Positions 1 to 6,907 of a DNA stretch of 7,948 nt are shown piece by piece. Position 1 is the stretch's first letter. Every line of letters starts with the position of its first letter. The notes under the pieces were generated by a model that was given only the letters and a program-made list of their open reading frames with translations, searched no databases and was not told the origin of the DNA. The translations under genes were made by a program, and so were the position numbers. The DNA lies in assembly GCA_964493955.1 (NCBI GenBank), contig CAZBPZ010000072.1, forward strand, positions 1 through 7,948, written 5' to 3'. The stretch is from CAZBPZ01 sp964493955. Lineage in GTDB: Bacteria; Chloroflexota; Dehalococcoidia; Dehalococcoidales; Fen-1064.

Positions 1-318
1 GGACAGGAGAGGGGTCTTGCTGAGATTGGGCCCTGCTGTCCTCAATGGGCCGGGTGCGGGTATTACAGGCATCTTTGCCCTGCTTGAATCCACGGGTGCA
101 GAGATAGTAGAAGTGTCTCCCGGACTTGGCGCTATGACCGATCATGGCGCTGCCGCACCGCTGGATGGCCCTGCCTGTCGCCCCGCAATTTCCACACCTT
201 TTGAGTATATCTCAAGGAGGTAAAGAGGCGGAGCAAAGCGATAGAGGTCTTCCCGGGTCCGGATGCCCCTGTGCCAGAGTCCTTTATCTTGTTGCTCGGG
301 AGATGAACGAGAAGCACC
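1..318 (-). pseudogene. Remnant of a large serine recombinase (C-terminal zinc beta-ribbon region)
   Basis: Reading leftward from 211 to 2, one frame is open for 70 codons. It begins DILKRCGNCG, continues with the stretch MIGHSAKSGRHFYYLCTRG, and then reads FKQGKDACNTRTRPIED. This Cys-rich pattern with HSAKSG, FYYLC and CNTR is typical of the recombinase zinc beta-ribbon of large serine recombinases, which cut and rejoin DNA for phage or transposon integration. The frame is closed by a TGA at 212-214. Further upstream, to about 318, only stop-interrupted fragments remain, for example a frame with the LYLLEIY fragment where FYLLSGIL-like sequence is expected. A CGATGRAIQRCG stretch between the first Cys pair and the next looks like an insertion. 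The catalytic resolvase domain is not visible, and the 3' end lies beyond the window. I read this as a dead element; family assignment is fairly firm, boundaries are approximate. Confidence 0.72.
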
Positions 319-565
319 AGCAGCGCACGCTTCGGGGCTTTTTACTGGCAAAGGAGGGACTACTGGCCATCAGGAGGGAGAAATGTGGTCAAGCCGAGGT
401 CGGCTCCTCGGCGCTATGCCCTGTAAGCCATACACAAGATTCTTGACACTATGGACGATTACGAAAAAAATGGCAGTGACTCTTGTTTGACTGTCTATTT
501 TCCCCTGACCACTACAGTCGGGACACGTATTCTCCAGCGTCGTGCCGGCCCAGGACACTTAGAGA
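319..565. other. Gene-poor interval between recombinase remnant and operon terminator
   Basis: I see no convincing gene here. A 7-bp perfect hairpin (GCCGAGG 393-399, loop 400-405, CCTCGGC 406-412) lies in the middle. On the minus strand a GTG-started frame (558-370) carries one CPDCSGQGK motif, resembling a single DnaJ-type CxxCxGxG knuckle. It has no ribosome binding site of its own and no second Cys pair, so I do not call it as a gene. On the plus strand TTGACA (443-448) sits 17 bases before AAAAAT (466-471), a weak promoter-like pair with no coding sequence after it. The stretch is most simply decayed mobile-element DNA. Confidence 0.4.
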
Positions 566-599
566 GAACAGGAGGGAGTGTAAGAGCTCCCTCCTGTTC
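566..599 (-). terminator. Perfect 13-bp hairpin after the transport operon
   Basis: GAACAGGAGGGAG (566-578) and CTCCCTCCTGTTC (587-599) are perfect inverted repeats around an 8-base loop. Read on the minus strand the hairpin lies about 70 bases past the stop of the solute-binding protein and is followed by TCTCTAAGTG. This is only moderately U-rich, so it is a plausible but not classical rho-independent terminator. The long stem would also protect the 3' end of the mRNA. Confidence 0.62.
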
Positions 600-668
600 C
601 AGTGCGACGCGGCAGCAGAAACCGCAACAGGGGAGGGTATCATCCCTCGCCCCGGCGCGGGTGGTAGC

Positions 669-2477
669 CTAGTAACCCATCTGCTTCTTTAGCTCCTGGT
701 CAATCCACATGCGTGCCTGAATTGGAGCCGAGTTGTAAGCGCCGGCAAACACCTCGCCGTACCAGTTCTTCAGCCAGGGCCAGGCATATTCGTAATTGTA
801 GGCCGTAGGCAGCTGGATGTAGGCGCAGCTATCGAGGAGGTAAACATTCAGCTCCTTGAGCATTGCGGCAAGCTTGGCGTCATCCATCTCGAGGAGTGCC
901 TTCGCCAGCGTCTCGTCAAACCAGGGGTCAGAGAATATGGCCGGGTTCCAGCGCTGGCCCGTCTCCCCCAGCTTGCGCATGATGGCCAGCGGGGTGCCGG
1001 GGTCTGTCGACAGCAGATAGGTATTCTCGTAAGTCCGTGCCATCATGGCGCTGTAGTAGCTGGCATACTCCAGCGGTCTCAGCTCCGTCTCAACGCCAAT
1101 TTTCTTCCAGAAGTCGGCCACCATGGCAGCGATATCGCCCTGCAGAGTCCCCGTGGCACTGTAGACGAGCTCCAGCTTGAAGCCGTTGGGGTAACCGGCC
1201 TCAGCCAGAAGCTGTTTTGCCTTGTCCGGGTTGTACTCAAACTGCTCCCGTGTCTCTGCCGGGAGCTTCTCCAGCGGGGTATAGTACTGCTCGCCCCAGA
1301 ACGAGGGGAACGGGAACTCCAGGATTTCAGCCTCACCGTTGAACAGTGCCTGCCTCATGGCCTCCCTGTCCAGGGCCATGCTGAGCGCATAGCGGACCCT
1401 CTTGTCGTCGGTGGGCGGCCTGTCAAGCCTCAGGGCCAGGCTCTCCGGTGATGAGTCCAGCCATCGCCAGCGCTTGAGCTCGGGGTTCGTCTGGGCCAGT
1501 GAGTCCTTGAACTTCCACTCCACCGCGTAGTCCAGGTCAACCTTACCGGTGCGCAGGGCCGCCAGCCGGGTGGTGGCATCGGATATGATGGGCCGGACCA
1601 GCTTGTCCACGAAGGGCAGCTTGTATTCCTTCCCGTCGATGATGGTGGTCCCCCAGTAATTAGGGTTCTTTGTGTAGGTCACCGAGCTGGCGGGGACGTA
1701 GTCTGTCAGCATAAACGGGCCGGTGCCACAGACGTCGCGCCAGTCATTCGGGTCGCCGTTTTGTTCCAGCTCAGGCGGCGTGGAGACGGTAATGAAGTAC
1801 CCCCAGGCCAGCCGGTAGGGCCAGTTGGCGTGGTACTGCTTCAGGTGCGCGACAAACGTATATTTGTCTGGGGCAGAGAAGTGGTCCACGAAGGGTTTGA
1901 GGAGGTACTCCTTGGGTGCCTGGAGCTGGCCGGTGAAGTGATAGACGAGGTCATCCGCCGTCAGCTCTCTGGCATCCATAATACCGGTCTTGGCCTGCCA
2001 GAAGACGCCACGGCGCACGTGGAAGGTCAGGGTAAGCGGGTCAGTGATTTCCCAGCTCTCGGCCAGGGCACCCGTCATGATATGGTTGGGGACGAACGCC
2101 TGGGCGTGGAATGACCATTCATTGGTGCCCCTGGGCCCCTTCTGCAGGTCTCCTACCAGCAGTGTCTCGGCGTAGGGACCGGCAACATCATTGTGCTGCC
2201 AGTTGATATCGCGCGAGTTCCAGGACATGGGCTCGAGCCCCCTGGCGATTGTCAGTGTCCCCCCGTACTGTGGCCCGGTGACCGCCGGTGCTTCTTCCCC
2301 CTCTTCTTCTTCGGCCGGGGCCGCCGGAGCTGTCTCTGGTTGCTCTTTCTGTGTTACCTGGCCGGTGATGGTCTGTCCTTCGGTGGGTGCCGCCGGGGCG
2401 GCCGGCGCGCACGAGGCCAGCACCAGCGCCACGGCCACAAGGCAGGCCAGCATCAGCCAGTTCTTTCTCTTCACCAT
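669..2477 (-). CDS. ABC transporter family-5 solute-binding lipoprotein (peptide/nickel/opine type)
   Basis: This 602-residue protein is the extracytoplasmic receptor of a Dpp/Opp-type importer. Residues 1-22 form a lipoprotein signal peptide (KRK, hydrophobic core, lipobox LASC) with the lipidated Cys at 23. Residues 24-68 are a low-complexity Ala/Pro/Glu linker with a run of acidic residues. The mature domain starts near PQYGGTLT (69-76) and carries features of the SBP_bac_5 fold: LAESWEI (138-144), HVRRGVFW (153-160), GTGPF (251-255), NPNYWG (271-276), VRYALSMALDRE (361-372) and an AKQLLAEAGYPNGF segment (420-433). Length is at the upper end for the family because of the linker. The start is supported by GAGGTGA seven bases before the ATG. 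It follows the two permease genes and is last in the cluster. The ligand cannot be read from sequence; members bind peptides, sugars, opines or metal chelates. Confidence 0.93.
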   Translation of the reverse strand: MVKRKNWLMLACLVAVALVLASCAPAAPAAPTEGQTITGQVTQKEQPETAPAAPAEEEEGEEAPAVTGPQYGGTLTIARGLEPMSWNSRDINWQHNDVAGPYAETLLVGDLQKGPRGTNEWSFHAQAFVPNHIMTGALAESWEITDPLTLTFHVRRGVFWQAKTGIMDARELTADDLVYHFTGQLQAPKEYLLKPFVDHFSAPDKYTFVAHLKQYHANWPYRLAWGYFITVSTPPELEQNGDPNDWRDVCGTGPFMLTDYVPASSVTYTKNPNYWGTTIIDGKEYKLPFVDKLVRPIISDATTRLAALRTGKVDLDYAVEWKFKDSLAQTNPELKRWRWLDSSPESLALRLDRPPTDDKRVRYALSMALDREAMRQALFNGEAEILEFPFPSFWGEQYYTPLEKLPAETREQFEYNPDKAKQLLAEAGYPNGFKLELVYSATGTLQGDIAAMVADFWKKIGVETELRPLEYASYYSAMMARTYENTYLLSTDPGTPLAIMRKLGETGQRWNPAIFSDPWFDETLAKALLEMDDAKLAAMLKELNVYLLDSCAYIQLPTAYNYEYAWPWLKNWYGEVFAGAYNSAPIQARMWIDQELKKQMGY

Positions 2478-2628
2478 TTTCCTGTCACCTCTGTTTTGCT
2501 ATTCAGGCTTCATCACTTACCTCCCCTCACATTTTGCACCTCCTTGGTCATGCTCCCGATGAACCTTACAGCACACTACCAGCCTTGCTGGCCTTCACCC
2601 ACCGCCGCGCCAGGGTACCTCTTTCAAT
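2478..2628 (-). promoter_or_regulatory. Leader between permease and binding-protein genes with tandem ribosome binding sites and mini-ORFs
   Basis: Reading on the minus strand, this 151-base gap holds three strong Shine-Dalgarno/start units in about 70 bases. First, AAGGAGGTG (2545-2537) precedes an ATG that is directly followed by TGA (2532-2527), a start-stop ORF. Second, GGAGGT (2524-2519) lies five bases before ATG AAG CCT GAA TAG (2513-2499), encoding only MKPE. Third is the GAGGTGA site of the binding-protein gene. The 10-mer AAGCCTGAAT occurs both at the end of the permease gene (2636-2627) and in the mini-ORF (2510-2501). I see no clear -35/-10 pair. Binding proteins usually need more product than permeases, so translation control or separate transcription here is plausible but inferred. 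Confidence 0.4.
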
Positions 2629-3570
2629 TCAGGCTTTCTTTACTTTCCTTTTAACCCCCGTGTAGCGCCCCAGTCCGCCCCTCAAGCGCGGGTCAAGCAG
2701 GTCTCTAAGAGCATCACCAAACATGTTGACGCCATAGACCACGATGCTGAGGGCAAGCCCCGGCCAGATGCCCATCCACGGAGCGGTCAGCATATTGCTG
2801 CGCCCCGGCCCGCTGAGCATGCCCCCCCAGCTGGGAGCGGGGGGAGGAATGCCGTACCCGAGGAAGCTCAAGCTGGCCTCGGCCAGGATAATGGCCGGTA
2901 TGCGGGTGGTAAAAAGGATAATCAGGGGCGCCATGATATTGGGTAGAATATGCCGCACCAGTATCCTGGGGGTAGTGCAGCCGGTGGCCCGGGCCGCTTC
3001 AATGTAGATATTCCCCTTGATGCCAATGACAGCCCCCCTCACCACCCTCGAGCCGGCAATACCATACTGCAGCCCCAGCACGATGATTATCCCCGTCATA
3101 CCCGGCCCGATGACAGACACCAGGACAATGAGGATGACCAGCCCGGGAAAGCACATCCAGGCGTCAACCAGCCGCTGCACCACCAGGTCGAACTTGCCAC
3201 CGAGGAACCCGCAGAAGATGCCGATTAGTGTCGAGACGAGCACCGAAAGGGCCCCCGCTGTCAGGCCAACCGTCACCGAGATGCGGGCCCCGTAGATAAC
3301 ACGGCTGAGCATGTCCCGTCCCAGGTGGTCTGTCCCCAGAGGGTAGGCCGCCGAGGGCGGGCCCCGGTAGACCCCCACGCTCTCGTTGAACCCGTATGGC
3401 GCCAGCAAGTCGCTGAATATGCCGGTAAAGAGCAGCAGCAGGACAATGACACCGCCCACCGCCCCCAGGGGTTTCTCCCTGACCAGCCTGATAAACAGGT
3501 CCGCCAGGAAGGCACGCCGCTTCCTCGCCGGTAATGCGTAGTCAACTGGTATTTCTCTTATCTCGGCCAT
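2629..3570 (-). CDS. ABC transporter permease, DppC/OppC family
   Basis: This 313-residue inner-membrane protein is one half of the channel of a peptide/nickel/opine-type ABC importer. A cytoplasmic N-terminus ending in VREKPLG (30-36) leads into the first membrane segment (about 38-57), as usual for OppC-type subunits. The family motif PLGTDHLGRDMLSRVIYGAR (77-96) follows, then further hydrophobic segments at about 98-123, 144-180, 212-232 and 266-288. The cytoplasmic EAA loop, which docks on the ATPase, is at 191-211 (EAARATG...LPN). It ends with the typical LDPRLRG (292-298) and a short basic tail. Length is normal. GGAAG eight bases ahead supports the start. It lies 54 bases after the DppB-type gene and would pair with it. 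Family is secure; substrate is unknown. Confidence 0.95.
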   Translation of the reverse strand: MAEIREIPVDYALPARKRRAFLADLFIRLVREKPLGAVGGVIVLLLLFTGIFSDLLAPYGFNESVGVYRGPPSAAYPLGTDHLGRDMLSRVIYGARISVTVGLTAGALSVLVSTLIGIFCGFLGGKFDLVVQRLVDAWMCFPGLVILIVLVSVIGPGMTGIIIVLGLQYGIAGSRVVRGAVIGIKGNIYIEAARATGCTTPRILVRHILPNIMAPLIILFTTRIPAIILAEASLSFLGYGIPPPAPSWGGMLSGPGRSNMLTAPWMGIWPGLALSIVVYGVNMFGDALRDLLDPRLRGGLGRYTGVKRKVKKA

Positions 3571-3624
3571 CTCAATTCTTCCTGTCTGGCTATGAGAACC
3601 CTTCCCTGCCCGGCCATGAGTACC

Positions 3625-4578
3625 TCATCGGTAGGCAACCCTGGGGTCCAGGTAGGCATAGGTAATGTCCACCAGCAGGTTGATTAGCAGCATGCCAGTA
3701 GCAAAAAAGAGCATTATCCCGCTGACCACCGTGTAGTCACGCTTGGTGATGGACTCCAGCAGGAGGAGGCCCATCCCGGGCAGGACGAATATCTGCTCCA
3801 GGATAACCGTGCCCCCAATCATGACAGGCATCTGCAGCCCGATTATGGTGATTACTGGAATAAGCGCATTCTTCAGGGCATGCCGGACAACAACCGCCCG
3901 CTCCCTCAGGCCCTTTGCCCAGGCTGTCCTGATATAGTCCTGGCGGAGCACCTCCAGCATCATGGTCCGCATCATCCTCATGTTCACGCCGGAAAGAAGC
4001 ATGCCCAGGATAGCCGCCGGCACGATGAACATCTGCAGGTTGCCCAGCGGGTCTTCGGTAAAGGAAACCAGCAATACCTGCGGTGACCAGCCCCACCACA
4101 GGGCCGGGAAAATCATTACCATGGTGCCCGTCCAGAAAGCGGGCACCGAGATGAAGATGATGGCAATGGAGCGTGTAACGTAATCGCCCCAGGTGTCCTG
4201 CCGGATGGCCGAATAGATACCCACGGGGAAAGATATCAGGAGGGCCACCACCAGCGCCAGGAAGCCAAGCTCAAAGGTTACCGGGACCCTCTGGAGGACC
4301 ATCTCGCTCACCGGGGTGGACTTCCAGAGGGACACACCCAGGTCACCACGGGTGATGATACCGCTCACCCAGCGCCCGTACTGGACATGCCACGGCACAT
4401 CCATCCCCAGGGCCCGCTCGATATCCGCCCTCTCCAGTTTCTGCCCGCCCACCTGCTCGGCCAGCATGAGGTCTATGATGTCACCGGGAATCAGGCGTAT
4501 TATGAGGAAAATTATCAGGCTCGCCAGGACAATGGTGGGCACCATCAGGAGCAGTCTTCTGATGATATAAGCACGCAT
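3625..4578 (-). CDS. ABC transporter permease, DppB/OppB family
   Basis: This 317-residue inner-membrane protein is the partner channel subunit. The N-terminus is the characteristic OppB start: a short basic stretch (YIIRRLL, 4-10), a first membrane helix to about residue 30, and RLIPGD (28-33). A periplasmic segment with LGMDVPWHVQYGRW (57-70) and GDLGVSL (78-84) follows, again typical. More membrane segments lie at about 102-122, 135-160, 183-199, 237-258 and 284-306. The EAA loop covers about 204-242 with DYIRTAWAKGL (214-224), and the FVLPGMG signature is at 264-270. Length is normal. The start codon has only a weak, close GGTGAG ahead of it, but the N-terminus fits the family exactly. 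It is preceded by the acyl-CoA synthetase gene with a 130-base gap and followed by the DppC-type gene. Confidence 0.95.
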   Translation of the reverse strand: MRAYIIRRLLLMVPTIVLASLIIFLIIRLIPGDIIDLMLAEQVGGQKLERADIERALGMDVPWHVQYGRWVSGIITRGDLGVSLWKSTPVSEMVLQRVPVTFELGFLALVVALLISFPVGIYSAIRQDTWGDYVTRSIAIIFISVPAFWTGTMVMIFPALWWGWSPQVLLVSFTEDPLGNLQMFIVPAAILGMLLSGVNMRMMRTMMLEVLRQDYIRTAWAKGLRERAVVVRHALKNALIPVITIIGLQMPVMIGGTVILEQIFVLPGMGLLLLESITKRDYTVVSGIMLFFATGMLLINLLVDITYAYLDPRVAYR

Positions 4579-4708
4579 CTCTCACCCGGCCCGAAGGCGT
4601 AGACGCCTTTTCGTTCCACCTTGCTCCATCAGGAGTGGACCCGCCCACCAGGCCCCGGCCCCCGCGCCACGGGCACCGGGGCCATCATATAAGGCAGCGG
4701 TGGCGACC
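4579..4708 (-). promoter_or_regulatory. Intergenic spacer with GC-rich hairpin, ligase to permease
   Basis: A GC-rich inverted repeat begins 25 bases past the ligase stop. GGCCCCGG (4651-4658) pairs with CCGGGGCC (4676-4683), and inside it CCCG (4661-4664) pairs with CGGG (4670-4673). On the gene strand it is followed by TGGTGGGCGG, not by a U-run, so it is not a normal intrinsic terminator; it may act as an mRNA-stability element or partial stop. A second short palindrome, AAGGCG/CGCCTT (4594-4599/4604-4609), lies just ahead of the permease ribosome binding site. I found no convincing promoter, so whether the ligase shares a transcript with the transporter is open. Confidence 0.4.
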
Positions 4709-6439
4709 TCACTCACGCCGGCGCACCCTCTCCGCCTTTGACAGGAACTCGTCCAGGCGTTTCTTGATGGTCAGCTTGTCATATTTGCCGACACTCGTCT
4801 TGGGGACATCATCACAGAAGCAGATAAAATCAGGCAGCATCCACCGGGTTATCTTGCCCTTGTCCACCCCCTCGGTCTCCAGGAAGCGGCACAGGTCTTC
4901 GGCGGTGGCGGTGGCACCGGGTGCCAGCTTGATGAGCGCCATGGGTCTTTCCCCCCACTTCTCGTCCGGCACGCCCACGTAGGCCGCCTCAAGGACAAAG
5001 TCGGCGGTGGCGGTCAGGTTCTCCAGCAGCACGGTGGGTACCATCTCGGCCCCGCTGCGGATGACGTCCGTAATCCTGTCGGCGATGATTATGTAACCGT
5101 CCCGGTCCACCTTGGCGGCATCCCCGGTATGGAACCAGCCATCCCTCCAGGCAGCGGACGTCTTTTCCGGGTCCTTGAAGTACTGCCCCATTATCCAGTG
5201 GCCCCTCAGCACTATCTCGCCGATGGTCTCGTTATCATGGGGTACCGGTTTGCCTTCCTCGTCCACCACCTCGGTGGTGATGCCGAACATCGGCAGCCCG
5301 GTCTTGACCCTGACCTCGTCCAGCTTTTCCCTGGGCCAGTCAACCATCTCCCGCTTGATGCTGGCACCAATCACCCCCGCCAGCGTCTCCGTCATGCCGT
5401 AGCCGGAGCCTACCGTGAAGTTGGGGAACAGTGCCTCGGCCTTGGCCTTCAGGCCGGCCGACAGGGCAGCCCCGCCGATAGTCACCGACTGCAGGCTGCT
5501 CAGGTCCCATTTCTTGAGGTCAGGATACTCAATCAGCATGGCCAGCATGGTCGGCACCATGGCGGTGCTGGTTATCTTCTCCGTCTGCACCAGCTCGCAG
5601 AAGCTCTCCGGGGTGAACCGGCCCGGGAAGACTATCCGGCTGGCGGAAAGGACGTAGTACCATGGAGCACCCCAGGCATGAATGTGGAACAGCGGGACGT
5701 TGACCATCGGCACGTTGACGGGCGGGTTGGGTGGTTCGTCCGGCGTACGTGGGGTCATATACATGCCCGTCAGCATATGGAGGGTCTGCAGATAAAGCTG
5801 CCGGTGGGTGAACATTACCCCCTTGGGCAGGCCGGTGGTACCGGTCGTATAGAAGAGGACGGCGCTGGTATCTTCGGATAGATGCGGCCAGTCAAACTCG
5901 GCGGGCTGGTCTTTTATCAGGTCTTCGTAGTGGTAAAGGGGTTCAATCCTCGTCTGGGGTAGCCCGGGCTTATCTGACATGTAAACAAACTTCTTGACCA
6001 CGGGTTTTATCCGGTCGTAAATCATGTCAAGCAGGGGTAGAATCAGGTCATCAACGAAGATAACCGCGTCCTCAGCGTGGGTTATGGTGTGCACTATGTG
6101 GTCGGGGGAGAGCCTGATATTGATGGGGTGTGAAACGGCCCCCGTGCAGACAGTGGCGTAGATAAGCTCCAGGTGGCGGTGGTGATTGAGGGCCATGGCA
6201 GCAATCCGGTCTCCCGGCTTACCCGGCCCACCCGGACTCACGCCCAGCGACTTCAGGGCGTGGGCCAGCTTACAGGTGCGCTCGTACCACTGGCGCCAGG
6301 TGAACCTGAAATACTGGCCCTCATCGTTACGGTACACCACCCCGATCTCGTCGGGGTAGAGGTCCAGCGGCCTCTGCATAAAGGCCCTGAGGAGTAACGG
6401 GTGGCGTGTGCTGTACTCGGGATAGGTACTGACTTCCAT
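4709..6439 (-). CDS. AMP-forming acyl-CoA synthetase (ANL superfamily, medium/long-chain type)
   Basis: This 576-residue enzyme should activate a carboxylic acid with ATP to an acyl-adenylate and then form the CoA thioester in the cytoplasm. All core motifs are present: the P-loop-like A3 motif YTTGTTGLPKG (197-207), A5 YGMTE (347-351), A7 around HTGD (437-440), A8 DRITDVIRSGAE (454-465) and A10 PKTSVGKYDK (546-555) with the presumed catalytic Lys at 552. The C-terminal domain also shows VGVPDEKWGERP (488-499). Overall layout resembles AlkK/FadD-like fatty or aromatic acid ligases; chain length or ring preference cannot be read. I start at 6439 because AGGAG lies eight bases ahead of that ATG; an earlier ATG at 6502 would add 21 unconserved, Arg/Pro/Gly-rich residues. 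It is the first gene of the same-strand cluster with the permeases, suggesting activation of an imported acid, but this is inference. Confidence 0.93.
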   Translation of the reverse strand: MEVSTYPEYSTRHPLLLRAFMQRPLDLYPDEIGVVYRNDEGQYFRFTWRQWYERTCKLAHALKSLGVSPGGPGKPGDRIAAMALNHHRHLELIYATVCTGAVSHPINIRLSPDHIVHTITHAEDAVIFVDDLILPLLDMIYDRIKPVVKKFVYMSDKPGLPQTRIEPLYHYEDLIKDQPAEFDWPHLSEDTSAVLFYTTGTTGLPKGVMFTHRQLYLQTLHMLTGMYMTPRTPDEPPNPPVNVPMVNVPLFHIHAWGAPWYYVLSASRIVFPGRFTPESFCELVQTEKITSTAMVPTMLAMLIEYPDLKKWDLSSLQSVTIGGAALSAGLKAKAEALFPNFTVGSGYGMTETLAGVIGASIKREMVDWPREKLDEVRVKTGLPMFGITTEVVDEEGKPVPHDNETIGEIVLRGHWIMGQYFKDPEKTSAAWRDGWFHTGDAAKVDRDGYIIIADRITDVIRSGAEMVPTVLLENLTATADFVLEAAYVGVPDEKWGERPMALIKLAPGATATAEDLCRFLETEGVDKGKITRWMLPDFICFCDDVPKTSVGKYDKLTIKKRLDEFLSKAERVRRRE

Positions 6440-6529
6440 AACACCTGCTCCTTCTCTGCCAGTTTTCTTACGGCCGGGCGGCGTCGGGCGCGGCCGGCTC
6501 ACGCATTATGTGCCTGCTCATCACCATTC

Positions 6530-6564
6530 GCCCGGCCTTTCCGGGCTGCCCTCTCCAGGCAGCC
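6530..6564 (-). promoter_or_regulatory. Two overlapping, mutually exclusive hairpins in the ligase upstream region
   Basis: GCCCGG (6530-6535) pairs with CCGGGC (6541-6546), and GGCTGCC (6544-6550) pairs with GGCAGCC (6558-6564). The two stems share 6544-6546, so only one can form fully at a time. On the plus strand the second stem is followed by TTTT (6565-6568); on the ligase strand there is no U-run. An attenuator-like role in the ligase leader is possible, if the transcript starts upstream of 6564, which is not shown. Confidence 0.3.
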
Positions 6565-6726
6565 TTTTCAGGAGTAGAACTATTGAGCGCCGTCTCCGTT
6601 GAGGGTATTCAAGAAGCATGCTACCCGCGCTCAGCGCAGAACCTGTTCCCCCGGCTCCCGCTGTAACGTTGATTACCTATCGCCTCTTCTACCCTTTCAT
6701 AAATAGTGACGCGCCGGCCGCTGTGC

Positions 6727-6765
6727 TATAATACACAAGACGGTCTCACCCACCGTCACTTTTTT
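6727..6765 (+). promoter_or_regulatory. TATAAT box followed directly by a hairpin and T-run
   Basis: A perfect TATAAT lies at 6727-6732. The best -35 at 17-base spacing is TAGTGA (6704-6709), a poor match. The expected start site near 6739 coincides with GACGGT (6739-6744), which pairs with ACCGTC (6752-6757) around a 7-base loop, followed by six T (6760-6765). No coding sequence follows on this strand. It may be a decayed promoter, a terminator read from the other context, or the start of a tiny RNA; none is proven. Confidence 0.3.
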
Positions 6766-6768
6766 CAG

Positions 6769-6796
6769 AGGGAGACCTGTGGCCGCAGGTCTCCCT
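6769..6796. terminator. 11-bp perfect hairpin
   Basis: AGGGAGACCTG (6769-6779) and CAGGTCTCCCT (6786-6796) form a perfect stem with a 6-base loop. On the plus strand TCATCTC follows; on the minus strand CTGAAAAAAG follows. Neither gives a clear U-run, so its direction cannot be fixed. On the minus strand it begins six bases past a TGA at 6804-6802, which fits a terminator of a lost gene. Confidence 0.35.
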
Positions 6797-6907
6797 TCAT
6801 CTCAGGCTTTCTTCACCGGTGCTAGCAAACCCCCTGAGAGCCTCCTAGTCCCGCCAGTTTCCCGCGCGCCCCTTACTAAGCCGGGGTCGGAGGTTGAGGC
6901 TCCACCA

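Larger units (their letters stand above)
6440..6907. other. Non-coding stretch upstream of the acyl-CoA synthetase, rich in hairpins
   Basis: I see no gene in this interval. It must hold the promoter of the acyl-CoA synthetase, but no minus-strand -35/-10 pair stands out. The main structures are two overlapping inverted repeats (6530-6564), a TATAAT box with an immediate hairpin and T-run on the plus strand (6727-6765), and an 11-bp hairpin (6769-6796). A minus-strand frame ends APVKKA-stop at 6802-6804, six bases ahead of that last hairpin; this could be the 3' end of a lost gene, but nothing recognisable remains above it. Confidence 0.45.

Noticed and set aside
443..471. TTGACA / AAAAAT promoter-like pair on the plus strand
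   Set aside because: The -10 is poor, and no plus-strand gene or structured RNA follows.
370..558. Minus-strand frame with CPDCSGQGK resembling a DnaJ zinc-finger repeat
   Set aside because: Only one CxxCxGxG unit, a GTG start without ribosome binding site, and no J domain or further repeats nearby.
4594..4609. AAGGCG/CGCCTT palindrome followed by TTTT on the plus strand, terminator-like
   Set aside because: There is no plus-strand gene to terminate, the stem is six pairs, and on the gene strand the T-run becomes an A-run before the stem.
5129..5881. 250-residue plus-strand open frame opposite the acyl-CoA synthetase
   Set aside because: It is antisense to a gene with all family motifs, has no recognisable domain, and is explained by the GC-rich codon pattern of the real gene.
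6440..6502. Upstream ATG at 6502 extending the acyl-CoA synthetase by 21 residues
   Set aside because: The extension is Arg/Pro/Gly-rich and unlike the family, while the ATG at 6439 has AGGAG at ideal spacing and gives a normal N-terminus.
6802..6816. Fifteen bases nearly identical to the 3' end of the DppC-type gene (both ending in VKKA-stop at 2629-2643)
   Set aside because: Fourteen of fifteen bases match, but similarity stops there and upstream sequence shows no permease features. Chance or a common Lys-rich ending is more likely than a gene duplicate.
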